The translations under genes and the position numbers were made by a program. The notes below the pieces were generated by a model. The model worked only from the letters and a program-made list of their open reading frames with translations. It searched no databases and was not told the origin of the DNA. From a virus: a stretch of 64,000 nt of DNA. Below, piece by piece: positions 18,205 through 26,809 of this stretch. Positions within the stretch are counted from its first letter, which is position 1; the number at the start of each line of letters is the position of its first letter. The stretch spans positions 1-64,000 of the IMG/VR virus record IMGVR_UViG_3300042518_000726. One strand, 5' to 3'.

Positions 18205-19585
18205 TGCTCAGGATATACATACAACACCCAATCTAATTCAAAATAGCTGGGCAAATACTGTTACAGGTAATTATACTCCAGGAGGAACATCTGGAGGAAA
18301 TCGCGCAGCCTATAATCCTCAAACACAAACAATACTATTTGGTTATACACAGCAAATTGTTAACCAAGAAATAAGATTACGTGAAGCTCTACAAGGTACT
18401 CATCTAAGACTTTATGGATACAACTATTCTTTTCAATACATGAATAGTGAATTTAATAGAGGATTTGTTTCTTTTTCTGTTGATCTAAAAGATCAATTTG
18501 GATTCAGTAAACAAAAAGACAACTATACACTTAATCAAACAAATGGATGGGAAACTGTAAGTGGTAAAAGAAATTATGGCAGTCCATTTAATTTAGATTT
18601 TGTTGATAGGTTTGATGTAAGTTTTAATGGAAAAGATGATAGGTATTGGGCGGGTTATTATGGACCGCAGATTAAAAATGTTTCTTTAAATGCAATGTAT
18701 GTGGTTGATGAGTGCGCTGTGAATCCACTTTATGCATCAACCTGTCCAAACTATCAACAAGCATATTTTCAATCTCAATGCAATATTAATTCTATATACA
18801 GTCCAAATTGTCAGGGGTATGCACAAGCATATCGTAGTCAACAATGCTCAGTGAATGTTTTGTTTTCTCCTGAGTGTCCCGGATACGAATCAGCATATCT
18901 AAATCAACAATGTGCTTCTAACCCCCTTTTTTCTACGGCCTGTTTACTGTACCCGCAGGCATACTTCAATCAACAATGCACAGCAAATCCTCTATACAAT
19001 TCTGGTTGTTCAGGATATGCAAACGCTTTTAAAGAAAAACAGGTAACAGATGCGTGTAAATCTAATTCGCAGAGTAGTCCACAGTGTACCAATTATACTA
19101 CTCCTACTCTTAGCCCTAGTCAATCAAATTCTTTAACCGATACTAGCAAACTAGCAGAAACTGTATTAATAGGGGACCCTCAAGCGCAGCAAGCAATTAC
19201 TGTACCAAGTATTACTAGTACCACCAGTCCTACTTCTCAAATTAATATAAACCCACAACTTGGTACAGGTTTAACTGTATCCGGTATTACACCTCAACCT
19301 ACAGCACAGCAGCAACGTCGAACCCAAGCCGCTCAAACCCAGCGCGCGGAGCGCGCTCGGCAAGACCCCCAGCAGCAGCAACAAGCACAACAAGTTGCAC
19401 AAATGGGTACAGTACCGGGGTTTGATCAGTATCAACAAGTTAACCTACCAGACGCTGTATTTTATACTAGCAAGGAAATTTATCGTAATCGTACACTACC
19501 AGATAATCCGCGTGCTCAGCGCGCACTTTCACAGCGCAGCGACCGGCTTCACCAGGAGATGATTGATGAGCAATACAGAAAGTAA
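18137..19585 (+). CDS. Exported protein with six C-x9-C repeats
   Basis: A 482-residue protein with a signal peptide (cleavage probably in CSAQD near residue 25). Residues 26-190 form a beta-sandwich-like domain containing GYNYSFQYMN and RYWAGYYGP, seen in aquatic phages. Residues about 193-320 are six repeats of about 22 residues with pattern C-x2-N-x-L/I-Y/F-x3-C-x2-Y-x2-A-Y/F-x2-QQ, suggesting six disulfide-stapled units. A Gln-rich low-complexity region follows, then a basic C-terminal domain. The 68-nt overlap with the upstream exported protein and proximity to spanins suggest an envelope role. Function unknown. Confidence 0.65.
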   Translation: MQVSGKKLVLGLASWLFFSFSCSAQDIHTTPNLIQNSWANTVTGNYTPGGTSGGNRAAYNPQTQTILFGYTQQIVNQEIRLREALQGTHLRLYGYNYSFQYMNSEFNRGFVSFSVDLKDQFGFSKQKDNYTLNQTNGWETVSGKRNYGSPFNLDFVDRFDVSFNGKDDRYWAGYYGPQIKNVSLNAMYVVDECAVNPLYASTCPNYQQAYFQSQCNINSIYSPNCQGYAQAYRSQQCSVNVLFSPECPGYESAYLNQQCASNPLFSTACLLYPQAYFNQQCTANPLYNSGCSGYANAFKEKQVTDACKSNSQSSPQCTNYTTPTLSPSQSNSLTDTSKLAETVLIGDPQAQQAITVPSITSTTSPTSQININPQLGTGLTVSGITPQPTAQQQRRTQAAQTQRAERARQDPQQQQQAQQVAQMGTVPGFDQYQQVNLPDAVFYTSKEIYRNRTLPDNPRAQRALSQRSDRLHQEMIDEQYRK

Positions 19586-20234
19586 TGTTGACATTAACAA
19601 AAAGGTAGAAGCTGCAGAAGCTGCCCTAAAAAAGTACGCTAGTAAAGATACTGTGATTAGTATAGGCGGGTACAGTTTTACACCTGCAAAGCTAATGATT
19701 GCGGCCGGTATTATAAGTAGTGTAGTCGGCGGCATGTATGGAGTTTTTGAAGCCTACAAAGACTACGAAAATATGAAGAAAAAGATTGCAAGCTATGTTG
19801 CACCCGACTTTAGTGAATATGAGGCTCGCATAATTAAACTAGAAGAAAATAGTGAAAAAGTAGTAGGCTATACTCGTGATATTAATCAAAATCTAAAAGG
19901 CGATATTCGTCGCACAGAAACTGTCTTAGAAGGTGTAGAGCGGGGATCTAAAGTTGCTCAGCGTGAAACCGAAAAAGAAGTGGCTAGTATTCGTAGACAA
20001 GTTGATGACGATGTTAAAGAAATACGACGACAAGTAGATACAGAAATAAAAGAAATACGTCGTAGTGCTGATACCAGTGTTCGTGAAATGCAAAAACAAG
20101 TTGATGCAACTGTACAAACCGTAAATGAACGTGTAAACAGAATTGAACGTGATACTAACGGTGAACTACGAGCTATTCGGCGTGAGGTAGATGACAAGAT
20201 TAAAAAGGCACTAGATAATCCTCTTGCTAATTAA
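19566..20234 (+). CDS. Membrane-anchored long coiled-coil protein
   Basis: A 222-residue protein. The ATG at 19566 has AGGAG 8 nt upstream, so I prefer it to the TTG three bases earlier. One transmembrane segment lies at about residues 38-60 (LMIAAGIISSVVGGMYGVF). Residues 85-215 form a strongly charged heptad repeat with three near-identical EIRRQVD / SIRRQVDDD / EIRRSAD units. It overlaps the upstream gene by 20 nt. Such proteins may bridge envelope layers; the role is not known. Confidence 0.6.
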   Translation: MSNTESNVDINKKVEAAEAALKKYASKDTVISIGGYSFTPAKLMIAAGIISSVVGGMYGVFEAYKDYENMKKKIASYVAPDFSEYEARIIKLEENSEKVVGYTRDINQNLKGDIRRTETVLEGVERGSKVAQRETEKEVASIRRQVDDDVKEIRRQVDTEIKEIRRSADTSVREMQKQVDATVQTVNERVNRIERDTNGELRAIRREVDDKIKKALDNPLAN

Positions 20235-20244
20235 GGGGAGTAGT

Positions 20245-20763
20245 ATGGATCCGCTAACGCTAATGGGTACGGTAACAGCTGCATTTAATGGCCTAAAAGC
20301 TGCTGTAAAAGTAGGTCAAGAAGTCGAGGGAGTATACCGTCAATTAAGTAAGTGGGCGGATGCTGCAGGGCAACTTCAACAACTAATCAATGATAATAAA
20401 ACGGATACGGGTGAGCAAAAACCTGGCTTGTTTGAAAAAATAGGATTTGGTAAAACCGCAACAGCAGAAGCCTTTGATATAATTATAGCACAGCAAAAAT
20501 TGCGAGAAATGGAAGCTGAAATATATCATATGTTTTATTATGGTGAACTTCAACACCTAGGAGCAGAGGGCTATAGTCAGTTTAATCAGCTACGTCGTGA
20601 AATTCGTGAGCGCCGTGAGCGTATGATTCGTGATCAAGCTCGCCGTAGAAAACGGTTTATTGAAAACCTATTCTGGGGAACCTTACTAGTTATAACACTT
20701 ACTATTGCAATTAAATTTTTTGTATGGTTATTTGATATTGGCCGCGAAGCAGGCCGATGGTAG
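20245..20763 (+). CDS. Membrane-associated phage protein with basic linker
   Basis: A 172-residue protein; AAGGGGAG precedes the ATG at 20245. The N-terminal 120 residues are helical and soluble-looking, followed by a very basic segment (IRERRERMIRDQARRRKR) and one C-terminal transmembrane helix (about 145-165). This layout predicts a cytoplasmic domain with tail anchor. It sits in the lysis/envelope block. Confidence 0.6.
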   Translation: MDPLTLMGTVTAAFNGLKAAVKVGQEVEGVYRQLSKWADAAGQLQQLINDNKTDTGEQKPGLFEKIGFGKTATAEAFDIIIAQQKLREMEAEIYHMFYYGELQHLGAEGYSQFNQLRREIRERRERMIRDQARRRKRFIENLFWGTLLVITLTIAIKFFVWLFDIGREAGRW

Positions 20764-20771
20764 GAGACGCA

Positions 20772-21206
20772 ATGTGGATTCTTCAATGGCTACCTTGGTG
20801 GCTATTTTATATGGTACTAGCCTTAGGATTATTTGGACTAGTGGTAACTTATTTACTTAAGTTTATTCCACTACCCATAATTCATGTGTACAAAACTCCA
20901 CTACAAATTGGGTCTATTATACTTGTAGTTATCGGAGTTTATATGCTGGGCTCTATAGCTAATGAACGTGCTTGGCAGGCTAGGATAAAAGAACTAGAAG
21001 TTAAACTAGCACAAGCTGAGGCTGAAGGGGCAAAAGAAAATATTAAGATAGTAGAAAAAGTAGTTGTGCAACAGAAAATAGTACGCGAACGCGGTCAAAA
21101 TATAGTACAGTATGTTGACCGAGAAGTAGTTAAGTATGATACTCGGTGTGAAATTCCACAACCATTTGTAGACGCACATAATCGTGCGGCGGAAAAAATA
21201 CAATGA
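20772..21206 (+). CDS. Probable inner-membrane spanin (i-spanin)
   Basis: A 144-residue protein. I place the start at the ATG at 20772, 5 nt after AGGAG, rather than the ATG at 20757 that overlaps the previous stop. Two hydrophobic segments (about residues 3-30 and 44-62) are followed by a coiled coil (about 68-110). The next gene encodes an outer-membrane-type lipoprotein, the classical Rz/Rz1 arrangement. Rz-type spanins normally have one N-terminal helix, so the extra membrane segment is unusual. Confidence 0.55.
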   Translation: MWILQWLPWWLFYMVLALGLFGLVVTYLLKFIPLPIIHVYKTPLQIGSIILVVIGVYMLGSIANERAWQARIKELEVKLAQAEAEGAKENIKIVEKVVVQQKIVRERGQNIVQYVDREVVKYDTRCEIPQPFVDAHNRAAEKIQ

Positions 21207-21466
21207 AATCGATAGTAATAGTATTATCACTAGCGTTAGTAGGCTGTAGCACTCCTGTTCCACTAAAACCCAAATTTCCAGAAGCACCACAGGTATTACT
21301 AGAGCCTTGCAGATCTTTAAAACCACTAGAACAAAATGCTAAACTTAGTGATGTAGCTAAAACGGTTACAGAAAATTATCACCTTTACCATGATTGTAGC
21401 TTAAAATCTAGTATGTGGCAGGAGTGGTACAAAACTCAACGTAAATTATTTGAGGACATAAAATGA
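21203..21466 (+). CDS. Outer-membrane spanin lipoprotein (Rz1-like)
   Basis: An 87-residue protein with a lipobox: MKSIVIVLSLALVGC, lipidated Cys at residue 15, then a Pro-rich stretch (STPVPLKPKFPEAP). ATGA-type overlap with the i-spanin candidate. The C-terminal half (LSDVAKTVTENYHLYHDC…W-x2-WYKTQ) is the pattern of phage o-spanins. Partner i-spanin and endolysin are adjacent, so this is the best-supported part of the spanin call. Confidence 0.75.
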   Translation: MKSIVIVLSLALVGCSTPVPLKPKFPEAPQVLLEPCRSLKPLEQNAKLSDVAKTVTENYHLYHDCSLKSSMWQEWYKTQRKLFEDIK

Positions 21467-22086
21467 CCTTAACCTTAGAACAATTACAAAAATTAATACC
21501 ACGAAATAAATATACAAGCTATTGGTTACAAGTTATTAATCAGCTATTTCCAGATTACGAAATTAACACTCCACTACGTCAAGCAGCTTGGATTGCACAG
21601 TGTGCACATGAGTCGGCTGAGTTTACAGTCTTACAAGAAAATCTTAACTATCGTTGGCAAAGCTTACGCAAAGTATTTTCTAAATACTTTCCTACGGATG
21701 AACTAGCACAACAGTATGCTGGTAAACCCAATAAGCAAGAGGCAATAGCTAACCGTGTATATGCTAATCGTATGGGTAATGGCGATGAGGCTTCAGGTGA
21801 TGGATGGCGATACCGTGGCCGAGGACTTATTCAGCTAACTGGTAAAGATAATTATACTTGGTTTGCTCACAGCATAGAAATCAAACCAGAAGAAGCAGCA
21901 GATTACCTAGAAACCTTTGAAGGAGCTGCTCAAAGTGCGTGCTGGTTTTGGGAAACTAATAGCTTAAATCGTTGGGCAGACCAAGGGGATATTTTAACCT
22001 TGACAAAACGAATTAATGGTGGTACAATAGGCATAGAAGATCGTAAAAAACACTACGAGCACGCCTTACACATACTAGGAGGCTAA
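21463..22086 (+). CDS. Endolysin, glycoside hydrolase family 19
   Basis: A 207-residue protein with the complete GH19 (chitinase/lysozyme) fold signature: QCAHESAEF with the probable acid Glu50, QENLNY with Glu59, KYFP, ANRVYANRMGNGDEASGDGW and YRGRGLIQLTGKDNY. Phage GH19 enzymes cleave the glycan backbone of peptidoglycan. There is no signal peptide, so release depends on a holin. It overlaps the o-spanin gene by 4 nt. Confidence 0.92.
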   Translation: MTLTLEQLQKLIPRNKYTSYWLQVINQLFPDYEINTPLRQAAWIAQCAHESAEFTVLQENLNYRWQSLRKVFSKYFPTDELAQQYAGKPNKQEAIANRVYANRMGNGDEASGDGWRYRGRGLIQLTGKDNYTWFAHSIEIKPEEAADYLETFEGAAQSACWFWETNSLNRWADQGDILTLTKRINGGTIGIEDRKKHYEHALHILGG

Positions 22087-22088
22087 CG

Positions 22089-22379
22089 GTGATTAGTGAT
22101 AAAAAACTATTTCTATTCTTGTTAATTTTACTTGCACTACCTGTTGCACTAGCTGCTTTTGGTAGCGATAGGTTTAGATATCCTTGTCAAGATCCTCAAA
22201 ACTGGGAAACTAAGCAGTGTCAGAAACCACTATGCGATGTTACTCGTACTTGTCCAGAGCATATATTTAAAGGGCAGCGAGATCCTAGACTAGGGCCGCC
22301 AGAGACCCGGCAAGAACCAATGACTCAAACTTGTCAACAGTGTCAACCAGATAAAGGAGGAGCTAAAGGTGCAAAATAA
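22089..22379 (+). CDS. Small exported Cys-rich protein
   Basis: Starts at GTG (22089), 2 nt after the endolysin stop, with AGGAGG just upstream. 96 residues: a hydrophobic signal (about 6-22) then a domain with six to seven cysteines arranged as pairs (PCQDP, TKQCQKPLCDV, RTCPEH, TCQQCQ). Likely periplasmic. It overlaps the next gene by 11 nt. Function unknown. Confidence 0.6.
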   Translation: MISDKKLFLFLLILLALPVALAAFGSDRFRYPCQDPQNWETKQCQKPLCDVTRTCPEHIFKGQRDPRLGPPETRQEPMTQTCQQCQPDKGGAKGAK

Positions 22380-22812
22380 GGAGACTTTAATTTATACCGA
22401 AGAACAACTAATGGCTAGACTTAAATTCTTTATAGGAGTTTGTCTAGCACTTACACTAACAGGCATTGTATTTGTAGTTTTATACAGTATAATATTTGTT
22501 ACACAGCCACTTAATGCTATGAGTCCAATTGATCAAAAGTTCTTTGAACTTATTGTACCTATAGCAACATTTTTAACTGGTACACTTAGTGGTATTATGC
22601 TTGCAGGAGCTAAAAAAGAAGATCAAGAAGTAATGCTTCAAGCACAAAAACAACAACAAGATGGATTTAAAGCTACTATTGAGGCTATACGTACACCAGA
22701 ACCTAAACCGCAGCACGTCAGACAAGAGCCAGTACTGTTTGCTAGTGGTCAGCCAGAAGCGGGATACGGCGGAAAACCTAAGCCTCCACAAGCACCACAC
22801 CCGGAGATTTAA
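22369..22812 (+). CDS. Two-TM membrane protein, possible holin
   Basis: A 147-residue protein. The likely start is GTG at 22369 with AAAGGAGG 8 nt upstream. Two transmembrane helices (about 17-41 and 60-80) are followed by a charged, Gln/Pro-rich cytoplasmic-type tail. Class II holins have two helices and a charged C-terminus, and the neighbouring endolysin makes this a holin candidate, competing with the next gene. Confidence 0.5.
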   Translation: MQNKETLIYTEEQLMARLKFFIGVCLALTLTGIVFVVLYSIIFVTQPLNAMSPIDQKFFELIVPIATFLTGTLSGIMLAGAKKEDQEVMLQAQKQQQDGFKATIEAIRTPEPKPQHVRQEPVLFASGQPEAGYGGKPKPPQAPHPEI

Positions 22813-23031
22813 ATGCTTAAATCACTACTACAAGATGGAGTAGATGGCAGCCTAAGCAGCAAACGTGTAATAACATTTTTAGCTTTTATGCTATGTAGCC
22901 TAGGTTTTGTAGCTAATTTATTTTTTGGGTATAAGGTAGACGGAACACTATACGATAGTATGATGTACATAGTATTAGTAGGTTTAGGTGTAATTGTTAC
23001 TGAAAAGTTTAGCCCACACAAAAAGGACTAA
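22813..23031 (+). CDS. Putative holin (two-TM)
   Basis: A 72-residue protein starting directly after the preceding stop. The pattern is DGxxGSLSSKR then two hydrophobic helices (about 18-40 and 48-64) and a basic end (HKKD). This is a widespread small phage protein usually annotated as a holin, and size and topology fit. Confidence 0.6.
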   Translation: MLKSLLQDGVDGSLSSKRVITFLAFMLCSLGFVANLFFGYKVDGTLYDSMMYIVLVGLGVIVTEKFSPHKKD

Positions 23032-23033
23032 TC

Positions 23034-23231
23034 ATGAAATATATTTTAGCGGTATTAATTTCGTTGTTTGCTACAGGCTATGTGGCAGCTGAACCCGAAA
23101 CAAAACGGGTCTGTGAGATCCAAAAGGATAGCAAAGGTAAAGAGCAAGAAGTTTGTAAAACTATAAAGATCCATAAGAAACTAGAAGGGGCTCAAAAGCC
23201 TAGTGAGGTAAAACCAGACACAAAAAAGTAA
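23034..23231 (+). CDS. Small exported protein
   Basis: 65 residues with a signal peptide (cleavage near YVAA/EP, about residue 19). The mature part is Lys-rich with two cysteines (RVCEIQ and EVCKTI), probably disulfide-bonded in the periplasm. Last gene of the lysis run. Family not recognised. Confidence 0.5.
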   Translation: MKYILAVLISLFATGYVAAEPETKRVCEIQKDSKGKEQEVCKTIKIHKKLEGAQKPSEVKPDTKK

Positions 23232-23271
23232 TCTAAGTGTTTAACCTTAACTTCTTAACAGGGTCGAATCA

Positions 23272-23961
23272 ATGGCAACTAGATCAGGTAAAAAAGCTCG
23301 TAAACAACAAACCAATACTCAATCAAACCCAATTGAGTATGGATTTAGAGATGTAAAACCTCTTAATTTTATACAAGAACAATACTTAAATGCTATAAAA
23401 CAAAATGAGGTAGTTTTTGGAGTAGGCAGTGCAGGTACAGGTAAAACATTTGTAGCTGCTAGCTATGCTGCAGGAGAGCTTTTTCATAGACGCATAAATA
23501 AAATTATACTAACCCGTCCAAATGTAGAAACTGGCCGCGGCTTAGGATTTTTACCAGGTGAATTAGAGGAAAAGTATGCCCCATACTTAGAACCATTTGA
23601 CAACGTGTTTCAACGATCTTTAGGTAAAGGATTCTATGAATATGCACTTAAAAATAAAGATATAGAACCCCGGCCTATAGGATTTATGCGTGGAGCAACA
23701 TTTGATAATGCAATAGTTTTAGTCGATGAAGCGCAAAACTTAACTAAAACTGAACTAAAAATGCTCTTATCACGCATAGGTAAAAATTGTAAAGTAATTT
23801 TAAGCGGTGACCCAGATCAGCGAGACTTAAATAATTCAGGACTAGAGGACGCTATAAAACGGCTAGAAGGTATTGAAGGTATTGAAGTAATTAGATTTTT
23901 AGATCAAGATATAGTTCGTAGCAAAATGTGTAAACAAATAATTTTAGCATATAAGGATTAA
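23272..23961 (+). CDS. phoH: PhoH-like P-loop ATPase
   Basis: A 229-residue protein covering a complete PhoH domain: Walker A GSAGTGKT (residues 52-59), the LTRPNVETGRGLGFLPG segment, Walker B IVLVDEAQN (near residue 152), and a late GDPDQRD motif. PhoH proteins are RNA-associated ATPases/nucleases common in aquatic phages, sometimes linked to phosphate stress. A pstS homologue is also present in this genome, but on the opposite strand. The 40-nt gap upstream lacks an obvious promoter. Confidence 0.93.
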   Translation: MATRSGKKARKQQTNTQSNPIEYGFRDVKPLNFIQEQYLNAIKQNEVVFGVGSAGTGKTFVAASYAAGELFHRRINKIILTRPNVETGRGLGFLPGELEEKYAPYLEPFDNVFQRSLGKGFYEYALKNKDIEPRPIGFMRGATFDNAIVLVDEAQNLTKTELKMLLSRIGKNCKVILSGDPDQRDLNNSGLEDAIKRLEGIEGIEVIRFLDQDIVRSKMCKQIILAYKD

Positions 23962-23962
23962 A

Positions 23963-24613
23963 ATGGCAAAAACTTACAAACCCACTAGTGGCATGGCATC
24001 GGCAGCTCGTCGTGCCCTAAAGTGGAAAGACGAAGGTAAGCCTGGTGGTACCCTAGTAGGTTTAGCCAGAGCTAATCAATTAAAGGATCGTGATCCACTA
24101 AGCGCTTCAACTGTCCTACGAATGTACAGCTTTTTTTCTCGTCATGAAGTAGACAAAAGGGCTACAGGTTTTCGTAGCGGCGAAGAAGGTTTTCCTAGTA
24201 AGGGTAGAGTAGCTTGGGATCTCTGGGGAGGCGATGGTGGTTATTCGTGGAGCAAGGCTAAACGCAATCAAATTATGCGTGAACGCGAAGGCAAAGCTCT
24301 TAAATTACTAAGCCTAACAGTAAAAGCATATGTAAAGCAGGAATATCTAGACATTGTAGCCGAAGCAATTGAAGACTATGCTAACGAAAGTATCTCAGAA
24401 GAAGTAGAAGCCTTTGGTCAGTTTATGTACCACGCAGAACTACTACGTAATGGTCATGTTGATGTATACTTACAAGACTTACCAGACGTAGACCAACCTT
24501 ATCGCGACATACTAGTAGAAATAGTTAGTACCTTATACGATAGTGATGAAGATAGTTCGGATGATATGGATGATGAGGATAGTGACCAAGACACTGACGA
24601 TTCACCCAGATAA
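23963..24613 (+). CDS. Conserved phage protein with acidic C-terminus
   Basis: A 216-residue protein. The first 100 residues form a conserved phage domain: SAARRALKW…GTLVGLARANQL, VLRMYSFFSRHEVD, FPSKGRVAWDLWGGDGGYSW. This domain occurs in many tailed phages, free-standing or fused to prohead or portal-associated proteins; biochemical role unknown. The C-terminus is almost pure Asp/Ser/Glu (about 188-212). It ends the rightward block 1 nt before the bidirectional terminator. Confidence 0.7.
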   Translation: MAKTYKPTSGMASAARRALKWKDEGKPGGTLVGLARANQLKDRDPLSASTVLRMYSFFSRHEVDKRATGFRSGEEGFPSKGRVAWDLWGGDGGYSWSKAKRNQIMREREGKALKLLSLTVKAYVKQEYLDIVAEAIEDYANESISEEVEAFGQFMYHAELLRNGHVDVYLQDLPDVDQPYRDILVEIVSTLYDSDEDSSDDMDDEDSDQDTDDSPR

Positions 24614-24653
24614 CAAAAAGCCCCGTTACTTTACAGTAACGGGGCTTTTTGTT
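24612..24653. terminator. Bidirectional terminator between convergent halves
   Basis: A perfect 19-bp inverted repeat (24612-24630 / 24635-24653) has GC core GCCCCGTTACT, a TTAC loop and A/T runs on both sides, giving a T-run in either direction. It separates the convergent rightward and leftward transcripts. The last codon of the leftward small gene lies at its edge. Confidence 0.97.
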
Positions 24654-24829
24654 TAACTAGCAGGCGTTTCAGGTGGAGGCTGAAGTGCTTGTAGTTGTTC
24701 TTGTGCTTCTTTTTGGATCTTTTGACTTAGAGGATTGCAAACTTTAGCAGGCAATTCTTGTAAGCCTGCTAAGAGTGCATTAATTTCGTTTACGCTAAGT
24801 GTAAGTGTTAAGATAGGATCATTATTCAT
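24653..24829 (-). CDS. Small conserved phage protein (58 aa)
   Basis: ATG at 24829, stop TAA at 24655-24653 inside the terminator arm. It begins MNNDPILTLTLSVNEIN and continues with a Leu/Gln-rich helix and a Pro-rich end. Short NDPIxTLTL proteins of this kind are common in phages; function unknown. It is the last gene of the leftward transcript, 9 nt downstream of the ribonucleotide reductase. Confidence 0.6.
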   Translation of the reverse strand: MNNDPILTLTLSVNEINALLAGLQELPAKVCNPLSQKIQKEAQEQLQALQPPPETPAS

Positions 24830-24838
24830 ATTTAAATA

Positions 24839-26800
24839 TTACTTTACTGGGCATGCGCCGGTTAAACATTCGTCATCTAAGATTGCGTCAAAACTATTGG
24901 CACTATCTATATTGACGGCTTTTAGGTCTTGAACATATGTGCGAAACGTATATTCGTCGACAACTTCTTGTGGTAGGTATAGGTAGCCAAGATCTTTGGC
25001 TGTTTTTGTAGGATCACTTCTATAAATAAATGAAACTCCAACATAGCAGTCCCAATTATTCATTAACCAATCTACAATTTGTGGAACTTCATGCGGCTCG
25101 TAGCTAATAGTTACTGAGGTATTTTGCTGAGTCCACGAAGTTTGAATTAGTTTATATCGTTCAAGTTGGTCAATAGCAGTTTCTAGGTTAACTTCTTTGC
25201 CATCTTGTTTGTGGAATGGAACATCCGACCACTCTACTGGAAAGGTTACTAGAACACCGGTATCGTCTGTGGGATGATTAAATACTCGGTAGTTTGCTTC
25301 ACGCAATTTATCTACAACTGGATCGTACTTGCTAAACTGTACATTGTTGAAAATGTACTTGCCTAGAGGCTTATGAACTCCCTCAGTGGTATCCATAATT
25401 TTCGATAACGTGCCACTAGGCTTAACACAAGTAATATTCTTGGGACGTGGTAAGCCTAGCTCATCAGCCATACCAATTGCTGCACTAGTAGCTGTACGTT
25501 TTAGGTATTCATAATCGTAACCAGTCATGTCTGGACGCTTAGCAATACCAGTTAGGCCTACACCACACAGTCGCAAGAAGTAATTGTTGAGATGCCATGC
25601 TTCTTGAAGGATACCGTCTTTGAGGTTAACACAGGTTTGACGGTAATTAGCTCGGGCGGCAAGCCGTATAGCTTCGTGAAGTCCTGCGGTATTTCCCTTA
25701 AACTTTCCAATATCTGTTTCTGTAAGATTACAGAATGATTTGTTTCCGAGTAGAATCTCAACACAAGGATTTGCTCCCTTATACCAAGGTGCACGACGAC
25801 GTGCTTCTTGTGCATTAATAAACCCTGGCTCACTTCCGCCAGCTTCTTGCATAATTGCAAAGATTTCGCTTAGTTGCTCGTAGGTAGGCTTTTCATTAAA
25901 CACTAGACTATTGTTACTTTGCTGACGATGTGCATTGCCATGCAACCACCAGTCTTTTTTAGCTACTGCAAATTCTTGCCACTCCGGTTGGCCGTAGTCG
26001 AAAAGCGCAATCTCAGCACTTCGGCGACTAGACAGAATGGTACCAAGCCAATTAACAATATCCATGATATCCATTCTGGTGAGTAGTGAATCTGCCCGTC
26101 CATTAAGGATACGGGCGATAGCAACATAAGCAGTACTGATAGCCGAGTCACCCGAACTAATCCATCCATAGCCTTTTAACCTTTCACCAGCAGGACGCAG
26201 TTGACTGAAGTCTAGAACAAGAGTATCAGCAGGATATTTTCCTGCCATTAGTTTACCAATGCTTTTAGCCCATGCTTCTGCACTATCGCCAACCTGAATA
26301 CGCCAAGTTTTTGTTTGCGGGTCCCAAGTTTCTACATTATGTTCACAGCCACCTTTTTCAGTACGCTGTGATCGTACCACTTCGATATTTTGAATAGGTT
26401 TTGAGAATCCATTTAGTGTGCCTATAATAGGCTTAAATCCTACGCCGCAACCTTGTAAAAGTAGCCATAGTACATCTACTACGTCATATACAGTTTCAAC
26501 CTCTGTAAAGCTACAATTAAACTGTGATGCTTCACGATTTTTAGCTACTTGTGTGCCGCCTAGCCATAAGGTACGACCGCTCATAGAAACTTTACGCTCA
26601 AGCATAAGTTGTTCTAGGCGATTTAGTTCTGCGTACTCATTGGGAAGCAGCTGCCTACCGGCAGCACGTTCCCACAACCATGCCTGATGTGAGATTACTC
26701 GGCTAACAGTATCTTGCCAAGTTTCAAATTGTTTGCCATCATCACTGATGGGTCTGTTATAAGTTCTGCGTGTAATTACTTGTGCTCGTGTGCTTGTCAT
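24839..26800 (-). CDS. Ribonucleoside-triphosphate reductase, class II (adenosylcobalamin-dependent), monomeric
   Basis: A 653-residue protein reducing ribonucleotides to deoxyribonucleotides. Visible hallmarks: first redox Cys in FNCSF (Cys96), active-site loop NPCVEI with Asn344, Cys346 and Glu348, partner Cys357 in SFCNL, and the C-terminal shuttle pair C-x4-C (645/650) in ECLTGACPVK. Size and layout match monomeric B12-dependent RTPR (Lactobacillus type), not the NrdAB pair, so activity depends on host or environmental cobalamin. It is oxygen-independent. Clustered with dUTPase. Confidence 0.93.
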   Translation of the reverse strand: MTSTRAQVITRRTYNRPISDDGKQFETWQDTVSRVISHQAWLWERAAGRQLLPNEYAELNRLEQLMLERKVSMSGRTLWLGGTQVAKNREASQFNCSFTEVETVYDVVDVLWLLLQGCGVGFKPIIGTLNGFSKPIQNIEVVRSQRTEKGGCEHNVETWDPQTKTWRIQVGDSAEAWAKSIGKLMAGKYPADTLVLDFSQLRPAGERLKGYGWISSGDSAISTAYVAIARILNGRADSLLTRMDIMDIVNWLGTILSSRRSAEIALFDYGQPEWQEFAVAKKDWWLHGNAHRQQSNNSLVFNEKPTYEQLSEIFAIMQEAGGSEPGFINAQEARRRAPWYKGANPCVEILLGNKSFCNLTETDIGKFKGNTAGLHEAIRLAARANYRQTCVNLKDGILQEAWHLNNYFLRLCGVGLTGIAKRPDMTGYDYEYLKRTATSAAIGMADELGLPRPKNITCVKPSGTLSKIMDTTEGVHKPLGKYIFNNVQFSKYDPVVDKLREANYRVFNHPTDDTGVLVTFPVEWSDVPFHKQDGKEVNLETAIDQLERYKLIQTSWTQQNTSVTISYEPHEVPQIVDWLMNNWDCYVGVSFIYRSDPTKTAKDLGYLYLPQEVVDEYTFRTYVQDLKAVNIDSANSFDAILDDECLTGACPVK

Positions 26801-26809
26801 GTTACTCCT

